A DNA stretch of 39,697 nucleotides from Treponema sp. Lineage in GTDB: Bacteria > Spirochaetota > Spirochaetia > Treponematales > Treponemataceae. The notes below the pieces were generated by a model, which worked only from the letters and a program-made list of their open reading frames with translations, was not told the DNA's origin and did not search any database. This document shows positions 31,999-39,372 of the stretch, piece after piece (position 1 is the first letter of the stretch; each line of letters begins with the position of its first letter). Position numbers and translations under genes: made by a program. The stretch spans positions 1 through 39,697 of the forward strand of contig JAEEIU010000033.1 of the NCBI GenBank assembly GCA_016281495.1, in the 5' to 3' direction.

Positions 31999-33264
31999 TT
32001 ATTCGCAAATACCCAAAACCCACTTCCAGATGGGGAATGCCTCAATTTTAATGCCGTCAATTTCCAGAGTTGATTCTTCGTTGAACGTGATTACGACAAA
32101 TCGCTTTGCTTCTTTCATGCTTTTTGCCGCCACAACCAAGGAATCCGTTTCGCGTGTATTGGAAATGTTCTTTAGTGACCATGCCACCTGGTATAGTGTT
32201 CCGGTATCCTCAACAAAAAAGTCGATGTCCAAATTTTGAGAGCGAAGAAAATATAATCCGTCCTGATACCTGTTGTGCAGTGTAAGTGCTGTAAGGTTTT
32301 CAAGGAGTCTGGTTTCTTCATTCACAAGAAAAAGATTCAACAGTCCATTGTCATTAAAATAGTATTTCGGTGTTGTTTCCTTTTCAACGAATTTTGAAAA
32401 ATAATTTCGGACAGGGAAAATCAGATATGAGTTCTGAGCATAATCCGTGTAGTCGATTACAGAATCCTTGCTTATCTTGATTCCCACGGTCTTGAGAATG
32501 TTATGGAGCTTGGAATACGAAAGTTCGTCCTTAACCGATTCAGCGATTTTTTTTATCATAAGTCTTAGGGCGTTGCTGTTCCTGATGTTGTTGCGGGTTG
32601 CGATGTCTCCCAAGAGAATCTTCTGATATACGCTTGAAACATATTCGCGCTTGTCTCTGAGTTCGAGGCTTTCGGGAAATCCTCCAAAATTAAAGTATTC
32701 ATCGAACTGACGTTTAATCTTTCCGCCGGATTTGGTTCCTGCAATTGATTTTTCACTGAAGTCCATTTTTTTTGCGGTAAGGAATTCGCGGAAGTTGTAA
32801 GGTGTGACATATTTTGTAAGATAACGCCCGCCCAGTTTTTGTTCAATTTCTCTTGAAATCATCTTTGCATTACTGCCGGTTATAAAAACATGCTCCTTTG
32901 CGTCAGCCATGCGTCTTGCAAATTTTTCCCATCCGTCTATGTTTTGAATTTCATCAAAGAAGAACCAGCCCTTCTTGTCGCTCATCTGTGCCTGCAACTC
33001 AAGTATGCTGTTAAAGTCCTGTGATGAAAATCCTTCCAGACGTTCATCTTCAAAGTTGATGTAAATAATCTGATCCCACTCGATTCCTTTGTTGACCAGA
33101 TCTTTTACAAGCTTGTAAAGCAGGGTAGATTTCCCGGCTCGCCGTAATCCGATGACAACATAATTTGCCTTTAGGTCAAAATCATACTCACGGTCAGTTA
33201 TACTGAAATTCCTGATAATCTCATGCTGGTCATAAACCACATTCTTGAGCAAAGCAAAATCCAT
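31999..33264 (-). CDS. AAA-type ATPase, AAA_14/DUF4143 family
   Basis: A 421-residue ATP-binding protein. Walker A is GLRRAGKS at about 39-46, Walker B FFFDEIQ at about 101-107, and sensor-like ITGSNAKMIS follows. A winged-helix-like middle (SYSKLHNILKTVGIKISKDSVIDYTDY) precedes a DUF4143 C-terminal domain with LDIDFFVED and YQVAWSL, a region resembling a restriction-endonuclease-like core but without the usual Lys. Family members are very abundant in spirochaetes and gut bacteria, and their role is unsettled. The ATG at 33264 has GGAGG 6-7 nt upstream; 11 further upstream codons are rejected. A leader of about 100 nt carries two of three 18-bp palindromes (33305-33386), and the third lies over its promoter. 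The six-TM gene follows. Confidence 0.88.
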   Translation of the reverse strand: MDFALLKNVVYDQHEIIRNFSITDREYDFDLKANYVVIGLRRAGKSTLLYKLVKDLVNKGIEWDQIIYINFEDERLEGFSSQDFNSILELQAQMSDKKGWFFFDEIQNIDGWEKFARRMADAKEHVFITGSNAKMISREIEQKLGGRYLTKYVTPYNFREFLTAKKMDFSEKSIAGTKSGGKIKRQFDEYFNFGGFPESLELRDKREYVSSVYQKILLGDIATRNNIRNSNALRLMIKKIAESVKDELSYSKLHNILKTVGIKISKDSVIDYTDYAQNSYLIFPVRNYFSKFVEKETTPKYYFNDNGLLNLFLVNEETRLLENLTALTLHNRYQDGLYFLRSQNLDIDFFVEDTGTLYQVAWSLKNISNTRETDSLVVAAKSMKEAKRFVVITFNEESTLEIDGIKIEAFPIWKWVLGICE

Positions 33265-33304
33265 AAAACCTCCGTCCGCCATGTTTGACAAAACCACGAA
33301 AATC

Positions 33305-33386
33305 TGTCGGATATAATCGACAAAACGTTAAAAGGTTGTCGATTACAGTCGACAAAAATACCCTATATTGTCGAGTATAATCGACG
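33305..33386. promoter_or_regulatory. Array of three phased 18-bp palindromic operators
   Basis: TGTCGGATATAATCGACA (33305-33322), TGTCGATTACAGTCGACA (33337-33354) and TGTCGAGTATAATCGACG (33369-33386). The starts are exactly 32 bp apart, about three helical turns. Each copy matches the perfect palindrome TGTCGATTATAATCGACA at 16 of 18 positions, with different mismatches. The third overlaps the -10 of the ATPase promoter; the first two lie in its leader. The pattern fits cooperative repressor binding on one DNA face. Confidence 0.8.
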
Positions 33387-33403
33387 GAATTGTTTTGTGT
33401 CAA
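33374..33403 (-). promoter_or_regulatory. Promoter of the AAA/DUF4143 ATPase gene, covered by operator 3
   Basis: On the minus strand TTGACA (33403-33398), 18 bp, TATACT (33379-33374). The -10 lies inside the third palindrome. The predicted start is near 33367. Confidence 0.7.
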
Positions 33404-33438
33404 GAGGTGATGGGGTTATAAGATGAATGCGATTGTCG

Positions 33439-33467
33439 TTGCTTTTTGGCAGGAACTGTCGTATAAT
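33439..33467 (+). promoter_or_regulatory. Candidate promoter of the SUMF1-repeat protein, with palindrome on the -10
   Basis: TTGCTT (33439-33444), 17 bp, perfect TATAAT (33462-33467). The -10 lies in a hairpin CGTATAA-TT-TTATACG (33460-33475). TGTCG half-sites at 33434 and 33457 recall the operators upstream. A second, weaker TATAAG at 33532 is nearer the gene. The rest of the gap from 33404 to 33565 holds only the GGAGG site of the gene. Confidence 0.45.
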
Positions 33468-33565
33468 TTTATACGTAAATTCGATTTGTTCCCTTGGTAC
33501 ATCATATTCTGATGGTGGGGATGGGGTAGGATATAAGAAATCTTAGGGTCTTTACGGAGGACTAC

Positions 33566-36500
33566 ATGAAAAAATCATTATTTGCTATGTTATTGGCATT
33601 GTTTGTTTCCCCGCTTTTTGCCAAAACCTATTCTGAATATCTTGCGGAAGCAAAAAAATATGAATCACAAAAAAGATGGTGTTATGCTCTTGGCTCCTAC
33701 TATGATGCAATGGGAACTGATGAACTTCCAGAGAAAAAAGTGGAGGCCTATGAAAGATATACGACGCTTGCAGATACAATAAAGGCTGGGAATCCTGGGT
33801 TCGGAAAATTCGATAAGTTTACGATTTACGATGAGTGGAAGAAGCTTTTAATTGATGCAGAAAAATATGGTTCGAGCATCTGTGTATATGATATCGTTGT
33901 AGGAAATCTGGAAGAGGAAAGCCTGGATTACAAGACAAAGACGGCAACGTACTCTGCTAAAATCGATTATACTTTGGGTGATAGATATTACAAAACCATT
34001 GGTGTGGTGGAACAGGGCTTGAAAGCCGCACGCAGGAATGATTGGGATGGGATTCCTTATGGATGGCCAAAAGATTCAATTAGTTCCAATAGCACTGAAG
34101 GTGTTCTGATTTATACTGATTATTCAGATTATAATGCTTTTATGCTTCAGTTATATAGCTTTGATTTTAACCTTGTTGATCAAAGGGGAAAGGAGGTTGT
34201 TGAAAAGAAGAGGTGGTTTTTAGGTGAAAGTCAAAGGATATATTTTTCTGAAATCAATCCTGAAACTATGAAGTTAATTGATAGTGGAAAAGCTTTTGTA
34301 AATCCTGTGGCCTGTTATTTACAATATGGTGATCGATTAAGATATGACCCTGTCAAGGATATTTATATCAGAGATGTTTATAAGGAAATATCTTTGCCAT
34401 TAAATCAGGCAATGCTTATTTGCTTGAATAATAAATCGAATAAAGTTAAAGAAAATGTTTTACAAGCAGAAAAGTATGGTAATAAATATCGAATAATCAA
34501 CAATTTAGGAATGACAAACGTAGAGGGTCTGTCTATACAGATGATGAAGACCGAGGTAACCCAGGCTTTGTATGAAGCTGTAATGGGAGAAAATCCGAGT
34601 TCCTTTAAAGGTTCAAATTTACCTGTCGATAGCGTTAGTTGGGTGGATGCAATAATCTTTTGCAATAAATTAAGTGAGCTGAAGGGCCTTGCTCCAGTTT
34701 ATTCTCTGAATGGAAAAACTAAAGTTGCAGATTGGAAAAAATCTCGGGAATATATCTATAAAAATGTTAAGCAAAATGTGAACGCAAATGGTTTTAGATT
34801 GCCAACCTCTGATGAATGGTCATATGCCGCACATGGCGGTGAGGACTTTGATTATCCAGGTGGCAATAATGCAAACGAAATAGGATGGCATGAAAAAAAC
34901 AGCGGAAGACGTCCTCATCCTGTAGCTCAAAAAAAAACGAATGGATATGGATTATACGATATGGGGGGAAATGTTGCGGAATGGGTTTGGGAAAGAGCTC
35001 CTGGATATAGACCTGCAACTCCTGATGAATGGTATAGTATAGCTCAAGGTGGTAGTTGGTATCGAGATATTGATGATTATGTTCCAATATCTTATGGTTC
35101 TAATGATGGGGAGGTTGGATTTCGCGTGGTATGTTCCAATGTTCAAATTATTAGAAATGCTCAACAGGACCTTCTTAAAGATTTTATTTCTCGTTCATCC
35201 ATAACCTATATCGATGATGGATTCCTTGATTTCGGAGAAATAAGATTTATCGAGGCATTTGAAGGTAATTCATATTTCACACGTCTTTATGCTATTGCAA
35301 ATCAAGCTAGTACTAAGAAAGGGTATACACCTTGTTACTGTCAAAAGGTGGGTGACAAATATGTCTACGATGTGGCAAAATGGAAGATTGAAGATAAAGT
35401 TTATCATGATGGTAATGCCACAGGTTTTATTATTCGTGGTGATTCAGTGAATAATCTGAAATTGCTTAGGAAAGCAACAGCAGAAGAAAAAGCTCCTTTT
35501 GAAAAATCTAAAATGGAAGCCATCAAATCCTATTTTGAGAAAATTTCTGTAAATTCACAGATAGTTGAAAATGTTGACAATCTAATTTGTAGAATCCCAT
35601 TGGATAATTCCTACATTGAAAACAGTATTTTTATTCTTAAGGATTCATCAGGTAAAGAATGGAATATAACTCAGGGAGAGTTCCTTTCAAAATTAAATGA
35701 AATTACAAATCAAGACTTTACTATCAATACTTTTGCATTGATTCGAAAAATAACAGATAAAGAAAGGGCAGATTTCGAAAAATCAAAAAAAGAAGTTGTT
35801 AAAAACTATTTTGATAACATATTGTTGAAGGGTAATTTTGTGGAAATGTCTGATGGTGTTATTTTCTCCATACCATTGGATAATTCCTATAATATTTCTG
35901 GATCGCTAAGTTTAAAAGATTCTTCTGGAAAAACATGGGATATAACTCAGGCCGATTTTCTTTCAAAATTGAAAGAAATCACAAATCAAGATTATACAAT
36001 CAGTTATTCTTCGTTAATCCGAAGAGCCACTAATAAAGAAAGAAACGATTATGATAAATCGAAAACAGAAGTTGTTAAAAGTTATTTCAACAAAATTGCT
36101 TTAAATGGTTCAGTTAAAGAATACAACGATACTCGGATATTCAATATCCCTTTGGATGAATCATATAATCAGAGTGCTAGTTCATTTGTGCTGAAAGATT
36201 CCAGCGGGAAGTTATGGACAATATCAAAAGATGATTTTCTTGCAAGGATAAGAGAAAGTACAGGACAGAATTACACGATTAGCTCATCAGAATTAATACG
36301 AACTCCTACTGAAAATGAAAAAGCCGAGTATGAAAAAGAAAAGGAAAAAGCAATACAAGAAGCTGTAAAATCATACTTTGGAAAAATAAATGTAGATGGC
36401 AAAGTGTCTAGGCGTTTTATTTATGATTACAGGACTGGGGAGAGTACGGACTCCATCGTGTACAGAATTAATCTTGACAATTCTTTTAATGAATATACAA

Positions 36501-37021
36501 GTACATTCTTATTGGATGGCTCTGCAGGAAGACAGTTTAAGTTAAGTCAAAGTGATTTTCTTTCAAGGCTAAAGGTGGTTGCTGGACAAGAATATAAACT
36601 ACATAATAGCATTCAAATGAGTGAACAGTATTTGTACAGGGATGCAACCAAAAAAGAAAAAGAATCATATGCTTTTGAAAATGGAAAACTTCATACGAAT
36701 ATTGTCTGCAAAGTAAAAGATTCATGGATGCGTGTCTTGGAAACAGCAGAAGTGGAAGGTGGTTTTGCCGTAAAATCTTTTAGGGTAAAAAAGAGTGTTT
36801 TTGAAAAGAGCGGTATAAAGACAAAGGATGTAATCAAGAGAATTGTTCTAGTCGATGAATCGGGAAGTGCACTTGAAATAGGCGTTAGTTATCTTTGGAC
36901 ATCAATTCCTGCTCCATCCAAATTGATATTCACAATTGAGCGTGGTAAAGGTAAAAAAGCCCAGACGCTTATCATAGAAATCCCTGTGGAATGGAACGAG
37001 GATGAACTGAAACAGTTGTAA
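33566..37021 (+). CDS. Large secreted SUMF1/FGE-domain protein with 92-residue tandem repeats
   Basis: An 1151-residue protein with a signal peptide (LLALFVSPLFAKTY, cut near residue 19). An N-terminal region (20-300) of unknown type precedes a formylglycine-generating-enzyme-like domain at about 310-523: MMKTEVTQALYEAVMGENPS, VDSVSWVDAIIFCNKLSE, GFRLPTSDEWSYAAHGG, GLYDMGGNVAEWVW, GGSW, VGFRVV. The catalytic Cys pair of true FGE is absent, so it is likely a binding or structural domain. Residues about 635-1030 contain four repeats. Units 1-3 have an exact 92-residue period (KxYFxxI at 654, 746, 838; IPLDxSY at 677, 769, 861; LKDSSGK at 691, 783, 875). Unit 4 carries a 15-residue insertion. 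The middle of the gene is visibly richer in A and T than its neighbours. The start has ACGGAGG 5 nt upstream. Confidence 0.85.
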   Translation: MKKSLFAMLLALFVSPLFAKTYSEYLAEAKKYESQKRWCYALGSYYDAMGTDELPEKKVEAYERYTTLADTIKAGNPGFGKFDKFTIYDEWKKLLIDAEKYGSSICVYDIVVGNLEEESLDYKTKTATYSAKIDYTLGDRYYKTIGVVEQGLKAARRNDWDGIPYGWPKDSISSNSTEGVLIYTDYSDYNAFMLQLYSFDFNLVDQRGKEVVEKKRWFLGESQRIYFSEINPETMKLIDSGKAFVNPVACYLQYGDRLRYDPVKDIYIRDVYKEISLPLNQAMLICLNNKSNKVKENVLQAEKYGNKYRIINNLGMTNVEGLSIQMMKTEVTQALYEAVMGENPSSFKGSNLPVDSVSWVDAIIFCNKLSELKGLAPVYSLNGKTKVADWKKSREYIYKNVKQNVNANGFRLPTSDEWSYAAHGGEDFDYPGGNNANEIGWHEKNSGRRPHPVAQKKTNGYGLYDMGGNVAEWVWERAPGYRPATPDEWYSIAQGGSWYRDIDDYVPISYGSNDGEVGFRVVCSNVQIIRNAQQDLLKDFISRSSITYIDDGFLDFGEIRFIEAFEGNSYFTRLYAIANQASTKKGYTPCYCQKVGDKYVYDVAKWKIEDKVYHDGNATGFIIRGDSVNNLKLLRKATAEEKAPFEKSKMEAIKSYFEKISVNSQIVENVDNLICRIPLDNSYIENSIFILKDSSGKEWNITQGEFLSKLNEITNQDFTINTFALIRKITDKERADFEKSKKEVVKNYFDNILLKGNFVEMSDGVIFSIPLDNSYNISGSLSLKDSSGKTWDITQADFLSKLKEITNQDYTISYSSLIRRATNKERNDYDKSKTEVVKSYFNKIALNGSVKEYNDTRIFNIPLDESYNQSASSFVLKDSSGKLWTISKDDFLARIRESTGQNYTISSSELIRTPTENEKAEYEKEKEKAIQEAVKSYFGKINVDGKVSRRFIYDYRTGESTDSIVYRINLDNSFNEYTSTFLLDGSAGRQFKLSQSDFLSRLKVVAGQEYKLHNSIQMSEQYLYRDATKKEKESYAFENGKLHTNIVCKVKDSWMRVLETAEVEGGFAVKSFRVKKSVFEKSGIKTKDVIKRIVLVDESGSALEIGVSYLWTSIPAPSKLIFTIERGKGKKAQTLIIEIPVEWNEDELKQL

Positions 37022-37069
37022 GTGTTATTTAATTATACATCTGAACTAGTGTTTTTATGAGCCCCCGAA

Positions 37070-37459
37070 TCAAGCTTGTGGTGATATCTCCAGCTCAATC
37101 TTGCCGCGCTCGTCTACGGTTACGGTGTAGATTGTTGTGTCTTCGGCGGGTTTGTCTTCCCAGGGGCGCTTGTATTCAAAGGTGATTTTGGTTGTGCCGG
37201 GTTTTAGCGAAATTATTGTGTAGGTGAAAAGGCTCGGTGCTCCGGACATTTTTTTTGAGCCCAGGTATTTTGTCTTCTGTTCAAGTCGGACTATGGATTC
37301 GTCTTCTATCGTGTAAAGCCATGTGTATCCGGTTGTCGGGTTTCCCTTCATCTCAATTTTCTTTTTGCTGCTTTTGAACTGTGTGCTAGAGCATGACGAG
37401 AATACCGCACCAATTAAAATCAAAGTCATGCCAGAAACTATAAAACCAAATCTTTTCAT
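37070..37459 (-). CDS. Chagasin-type cysteine protease inhibitor lipoprotein (I42 family)
   Basis: A 129-residue lipoprotein (VFSSC lipobox, Cys about residue 23). The mature part has the three inhibitory loop motifs of chagasin: NPTTGY at 40-45, a glycine loop SGAPSLFTYTI near 72-82, and RPWE near 98-101. Such proteins block papain-family (C1) cysteine proteases. In bacteria they may protect against host proteases or regulate the cell's own. Here it would sit on the membrane or cell surface. GGAGGAG lies just before the ATG, and the gene is last in a four-gene operon, 9 nt after the GNAT gene. Confidence 0.88.
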   Translation of the reverse strand: MKRFGFIVSGMTLILIGAVFSSCSSTQFKSSKKKIEMKGNPTTGYTWLYTIEDESIVRLEQKTKYLGSKKMSGAPSLFTYTIISLKPGTTKITFEYKRPWEDKPAEDTTIYTVTVDERGKIELEISPQA

Positions 37460-37468
37460 GTTCTCCTC

Positions 37469-37870
37469 CTACAGTTGCTTTATCAGGTGATATTTCTTGT
37501 TGTCTTTTGGAATATCGTTTAATTCACTTATAATCTTGTAGCCGTGTTTTTTGTAAAAGTCGGGGGCCTGCCATGACATTGTATCAACGTGTACGGAATG
37601 GGCTCCACGCCGTCTTGCCTCATCTTCCGCAGCCTGCAGCAGTTTTGATCCTATGCCCCGTTTCCTGAATTTTTCATCCACCCACAGAATGTCAACGTGC
37701 ATCCAGCCCCAGTATGTGCCGCCGAGGATGCCCGCAATCACATTCCCGCTGTCATCGTATTCAACAATGTTCAAGAGCTCGTGGTTGTCAGGTCCAACTT
37801 TTGCATCGTTAAACCGTGCGAGTGCGTCGTTTACAAATTCAATTTCACTTTCACTTGGATTATGGTTCAT
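37469..37870 (-). CDS. GNAT-family N-acetyltransferase
   Basis: A 133-residue cytosolic acetyltransferase. The acetyl-CoA-binding motif A is VDEKFRKRGIGSKLLQAAEDEA (read as RKRGIGSKLL, the R-x-x-G-x-G/A turn), preceded by the strand WMHVDILWV and followed by the C-terminal YKKHGYK. The size and the GxYWGWMHVDILWV segment resemble small YjdJ/PhnO-like members. The substrate cannot be told. The frame is open to 37957, but that part overlaps the dehydrogenase gene. The ATG at 37870, with ACGGAAAC upstream and a 34-nt gap, is preferred. Confidence 0.85.
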   Translation of the reverse strand: MNHNPSESEIEFVNDALARFNDAKVGPDNHELLNIVEYDDSGNVIAGILGGTYWGWMHVDILWVDEKFRKRGIGSKLLQAAEDEARRRGAHSVHVDTMSWQAPDFYKKHGYKIISELNDIPKDNKKYHLIKQL

Positions 37871-37904
37871 GTTTCCGTCCCGTTCAAAATGAATCTGAAA
37901 TGTC

Positions 37905-38864
37905 CTAATACCCCAGCTTCCTGTCAACAAGATAGTGCAGTGGTTTGCCAGCCACAAAATTATGCAGATCCTCGATGAACATGTCCACGTTTTTATCCCG
38001 AGTGTAGGGGAGCGTCATGTTTCCTGCGATGTGGGGAGTTATCAAAAGGTTCTTCACATGCCACAGACGGCTTTCTTTTGGAAGTGGTTCAGTTTGGAAA
38101 ACATCAAGAGCCGCACCTGCGATGTGACCGCTTTCAAGATTGTCGGCAAGAGCATCCTCATCAATTGCAGAACCTCGGCCTACGTTTATTATGTATGCAC
38201 CATCGGGTAAGAGGTTCATTTTCTCGCGTGAAAGTATTCCCTTTGTTTCTGCTGTGGACGGAAGGCTCATTGCAAGTAAATCGGTTTCGGGTAGAATTGA
38301 GTCGAGTTCACTTACAGGAAGTACCCTGTCGTAAACTGTTTCCGGACTCTTTCCGCTTCGGCATACTCCGATGATCTGGGCCGGTTCAAATGCCTTGGCA
38401 CGTTTTGCAAAGTTGGTTCCGATATCACCTGTTCCAAGCACTGTTATCCTGGATCCCTTAAGTGATTTTTGAGGTCGTGGAGAAAGCCATTTACCCTCGT
38501 GTGTTTCCAAAAGGAATTCATCAAGACGACGCATCATTACAAGGGCTGCTGCAATCATATGTTCTGCAATGGAAACCCCGTATGCCCCCGCTGAGTTTGT
38601 AAGAAGGCACGCCTCATTTGCAAAATAGCCCGGTACCATAAGTGAGTCAACTCCAGCCCACGGAACACAAAGCCACTTTAACTTCATGCTGGTTTTTACG
38701 ATTGAAGGGGCAAATCCGTAGATGATGTCAGCGTCATAATCAGACTGCGGAATCTCAGCTTCATTTTTATAAAACGAAACATCCGCCCCCACAGATTTTG
38801 CAGCGGCGGAAATGCGTTCAACATGTTTTTCTTCAAGAGAATTGTTGATGACAAGAATTTTCAT
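37905..38864 (-). CDS. D-2-hydroxyacid dehydrogenase (NAD-dependent)
   Basis: A 319-residue enzyme that interconverts a 2-oxoacid and a D-2-hydroxyacid with NAD(P)H. The N-terminal substrate domain is followed by a Rossmann fold with VLGTGDIGTNFAKR (about 142-155). Catalytic residues are in place: Arg230 (NVGRGSAID), Glu259 (FQTEPLP) and His278 (ITPHIAG). The chain is shorter than D-3-phosphoglycerate dehydrogenase and has no ACT domain, which fits a glyoxylate/hydroxypyruvate or phosphoglycerate-like member; the substrate is uncertain. It is second in an operon, 3 nt after the small membrane protein gene. Confidence 0.92.
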   Translation of the reverse strand: MKILVINNSLEEKHVERISAAAKSVGADVSFYKNEAEIPQSDYDADIIYGFAPSIVKTSMKLKWLCVPWAGVDSLMVPGYFANEACLLTNSAGAYGVSIAEHMIAAALVMMRRLDEFLLETHEGKWLSPRPQKSLKGSRITVLGTGDIGTNFAKRAKAFEPAQIIGVCRSGKSPETVYDRVLPVSELDSILPETDLLAMSLPSTAETKGILSREKMNLLPDGAYIINVGRGSAIDEDALADNLESGHIAGAALDVFQTEPLPKESRLWHVKNLLITPHIAGNMTLPYTRDKNVDMFIEDLHNFVAGKPLHYLVDRKLGY

Positions 38865-38867
38865 TTT

Positions 38868-39194
38868 TTAGTCTTTCTGTTTTTCTTTCTTTATTCTGAC
38901 CTGGGCAATCATGTCTGCGTTGATGATGCGGATGGTCGTTTTGTCTTCAATTTTGATGAGGTTGTTTTCAACTTCGATGACGGTTCCTGAGTAGCCGGAA
39001 ATTCCACCCTCGCCGTACAGCTCAACCTTTTTGCCGATGCATTCTGAAAGTAACTTTGATGTCATAAGAGTTTCTCCTTTTTGTCTTCTTCTCAATCTTT
39101 GCAGGCGCATTCTTCTTTTGCGGGCATGATACATTGGAAGTATGATGCCAAAGAGGATTGCGATTGTGTAGATATAAATAAAACTTGAAATCAT
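38868..39194 (-). CDS. Small membrane protein with C-terminal SH3/LSm-like domain
   Basis: A 108-residue protein. One N-terminal helix (SFIYIYTIAILFGIILPMY) is followed by a strongly basic segment (ARKRRMRLQRLRRRQKGE). A C-terminal beta-rich domain (about 45-108, LSECIGKKVELYGEGG, SGTVIEVENNLIKIED) resembles small LSm/SH3-like or DUF6897-type domains. It is reminiscent of YajC in layout but not convincing as YajC. The long form starts at 39194, 6 nt after a TAGAAT box (leaderless). An internal ATG at 39065 (MTSKLL) has GGAG 8 nt upstream and would give a soluble 65-residue form, so two products are possible. It is first of a four-gene operon. Confidence 0.65.
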   Translation of the reverse strand: MISSFIYIYTIAILFGIILPMYHARKRRMRLQRLRRRQKGETLMTSKLLSECIGKKVELYGEGGISGYSGTVIEVENNLIKIEDKTTIRIINADMIAQVRIKKEKQKD

Positions 39195-39200
39195 GAATTC

Positions 39201-39229
39201 ATTCTAGCAGAAAAAATATTTTATGAATA
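39201..39229 (-). promoter_or_regulatory. Promoter of the 39194 operon, predicted leaderless
   Basis: On the minus strand TATTCA (39229-39224, 3/6), 17 bp, TAGAAT (39206-39201), 6 nt, ATG at 39194. The -35 is weak; the -10 is good. Confidence 0.4.
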
Positions 39230-39335
39230 GTCTATAAATATAGTAGAAAAAATGGTTGTTTCTTAAGTCTGTGCGATGATTTTTAAAATAAATGTAAAAA
39301 ATAAAAAAATTTATTCAAAAAAAGTACTTTTGCTA

Positions 39336-39372
39336 TTGACAGTTTTTTTGCTTTATTGTATGTTAATAAAGC
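39336..39372 (+). promoter_or_regulatory. rRNA operon promoter with AT-rich upstream region and inverted repeat
   Basis: Perfect TTGACA (39336-39341), 17 bp, TATGTT (39359-39364, 4/6). About 50 bp of A/T tracts upstream (39288-39335) look like an UP element. An 8-bp perfect inverted repeat, GCTTTATT (39350-39357) and AATAAAGC (39365-39372), frames the -10 box, which lies in its loop. The stretch 39230-39287 is AT-rich with no gene seen. Confidence 0.75.

Noticed and set aside
33285..33317. Plus-strand promoter TTGACA (33285) with TATAAT (33312)
   Set aside because: The spacer is 21 bp, too long, and the TATAAT is part of a palindrome; no plus-strand gene is near.
33305..33386. Reading the three 18-bp repeats as a mini CRISPR array
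   Set aside because: Repeats are perfect-type palindromes of 18 bp with 14-bp AT-rich gaps placed over a promoter, and no cas gene is present; an operator array fits better.
37871..37957. Longer GNAT start overlapping the dehydrogenase gene
   Set aside because: Residues before MNHNPS do not look like GNAT sequence and overlap a coding end; the ATG at 37870 is simpler.
38868..39194. Calling the small membrane protein YajC
   Set aside because: One TM plus a basic stretch is similar in layout, but the C-terminal domain does not show YajC motifs and there is no secDF nearby.
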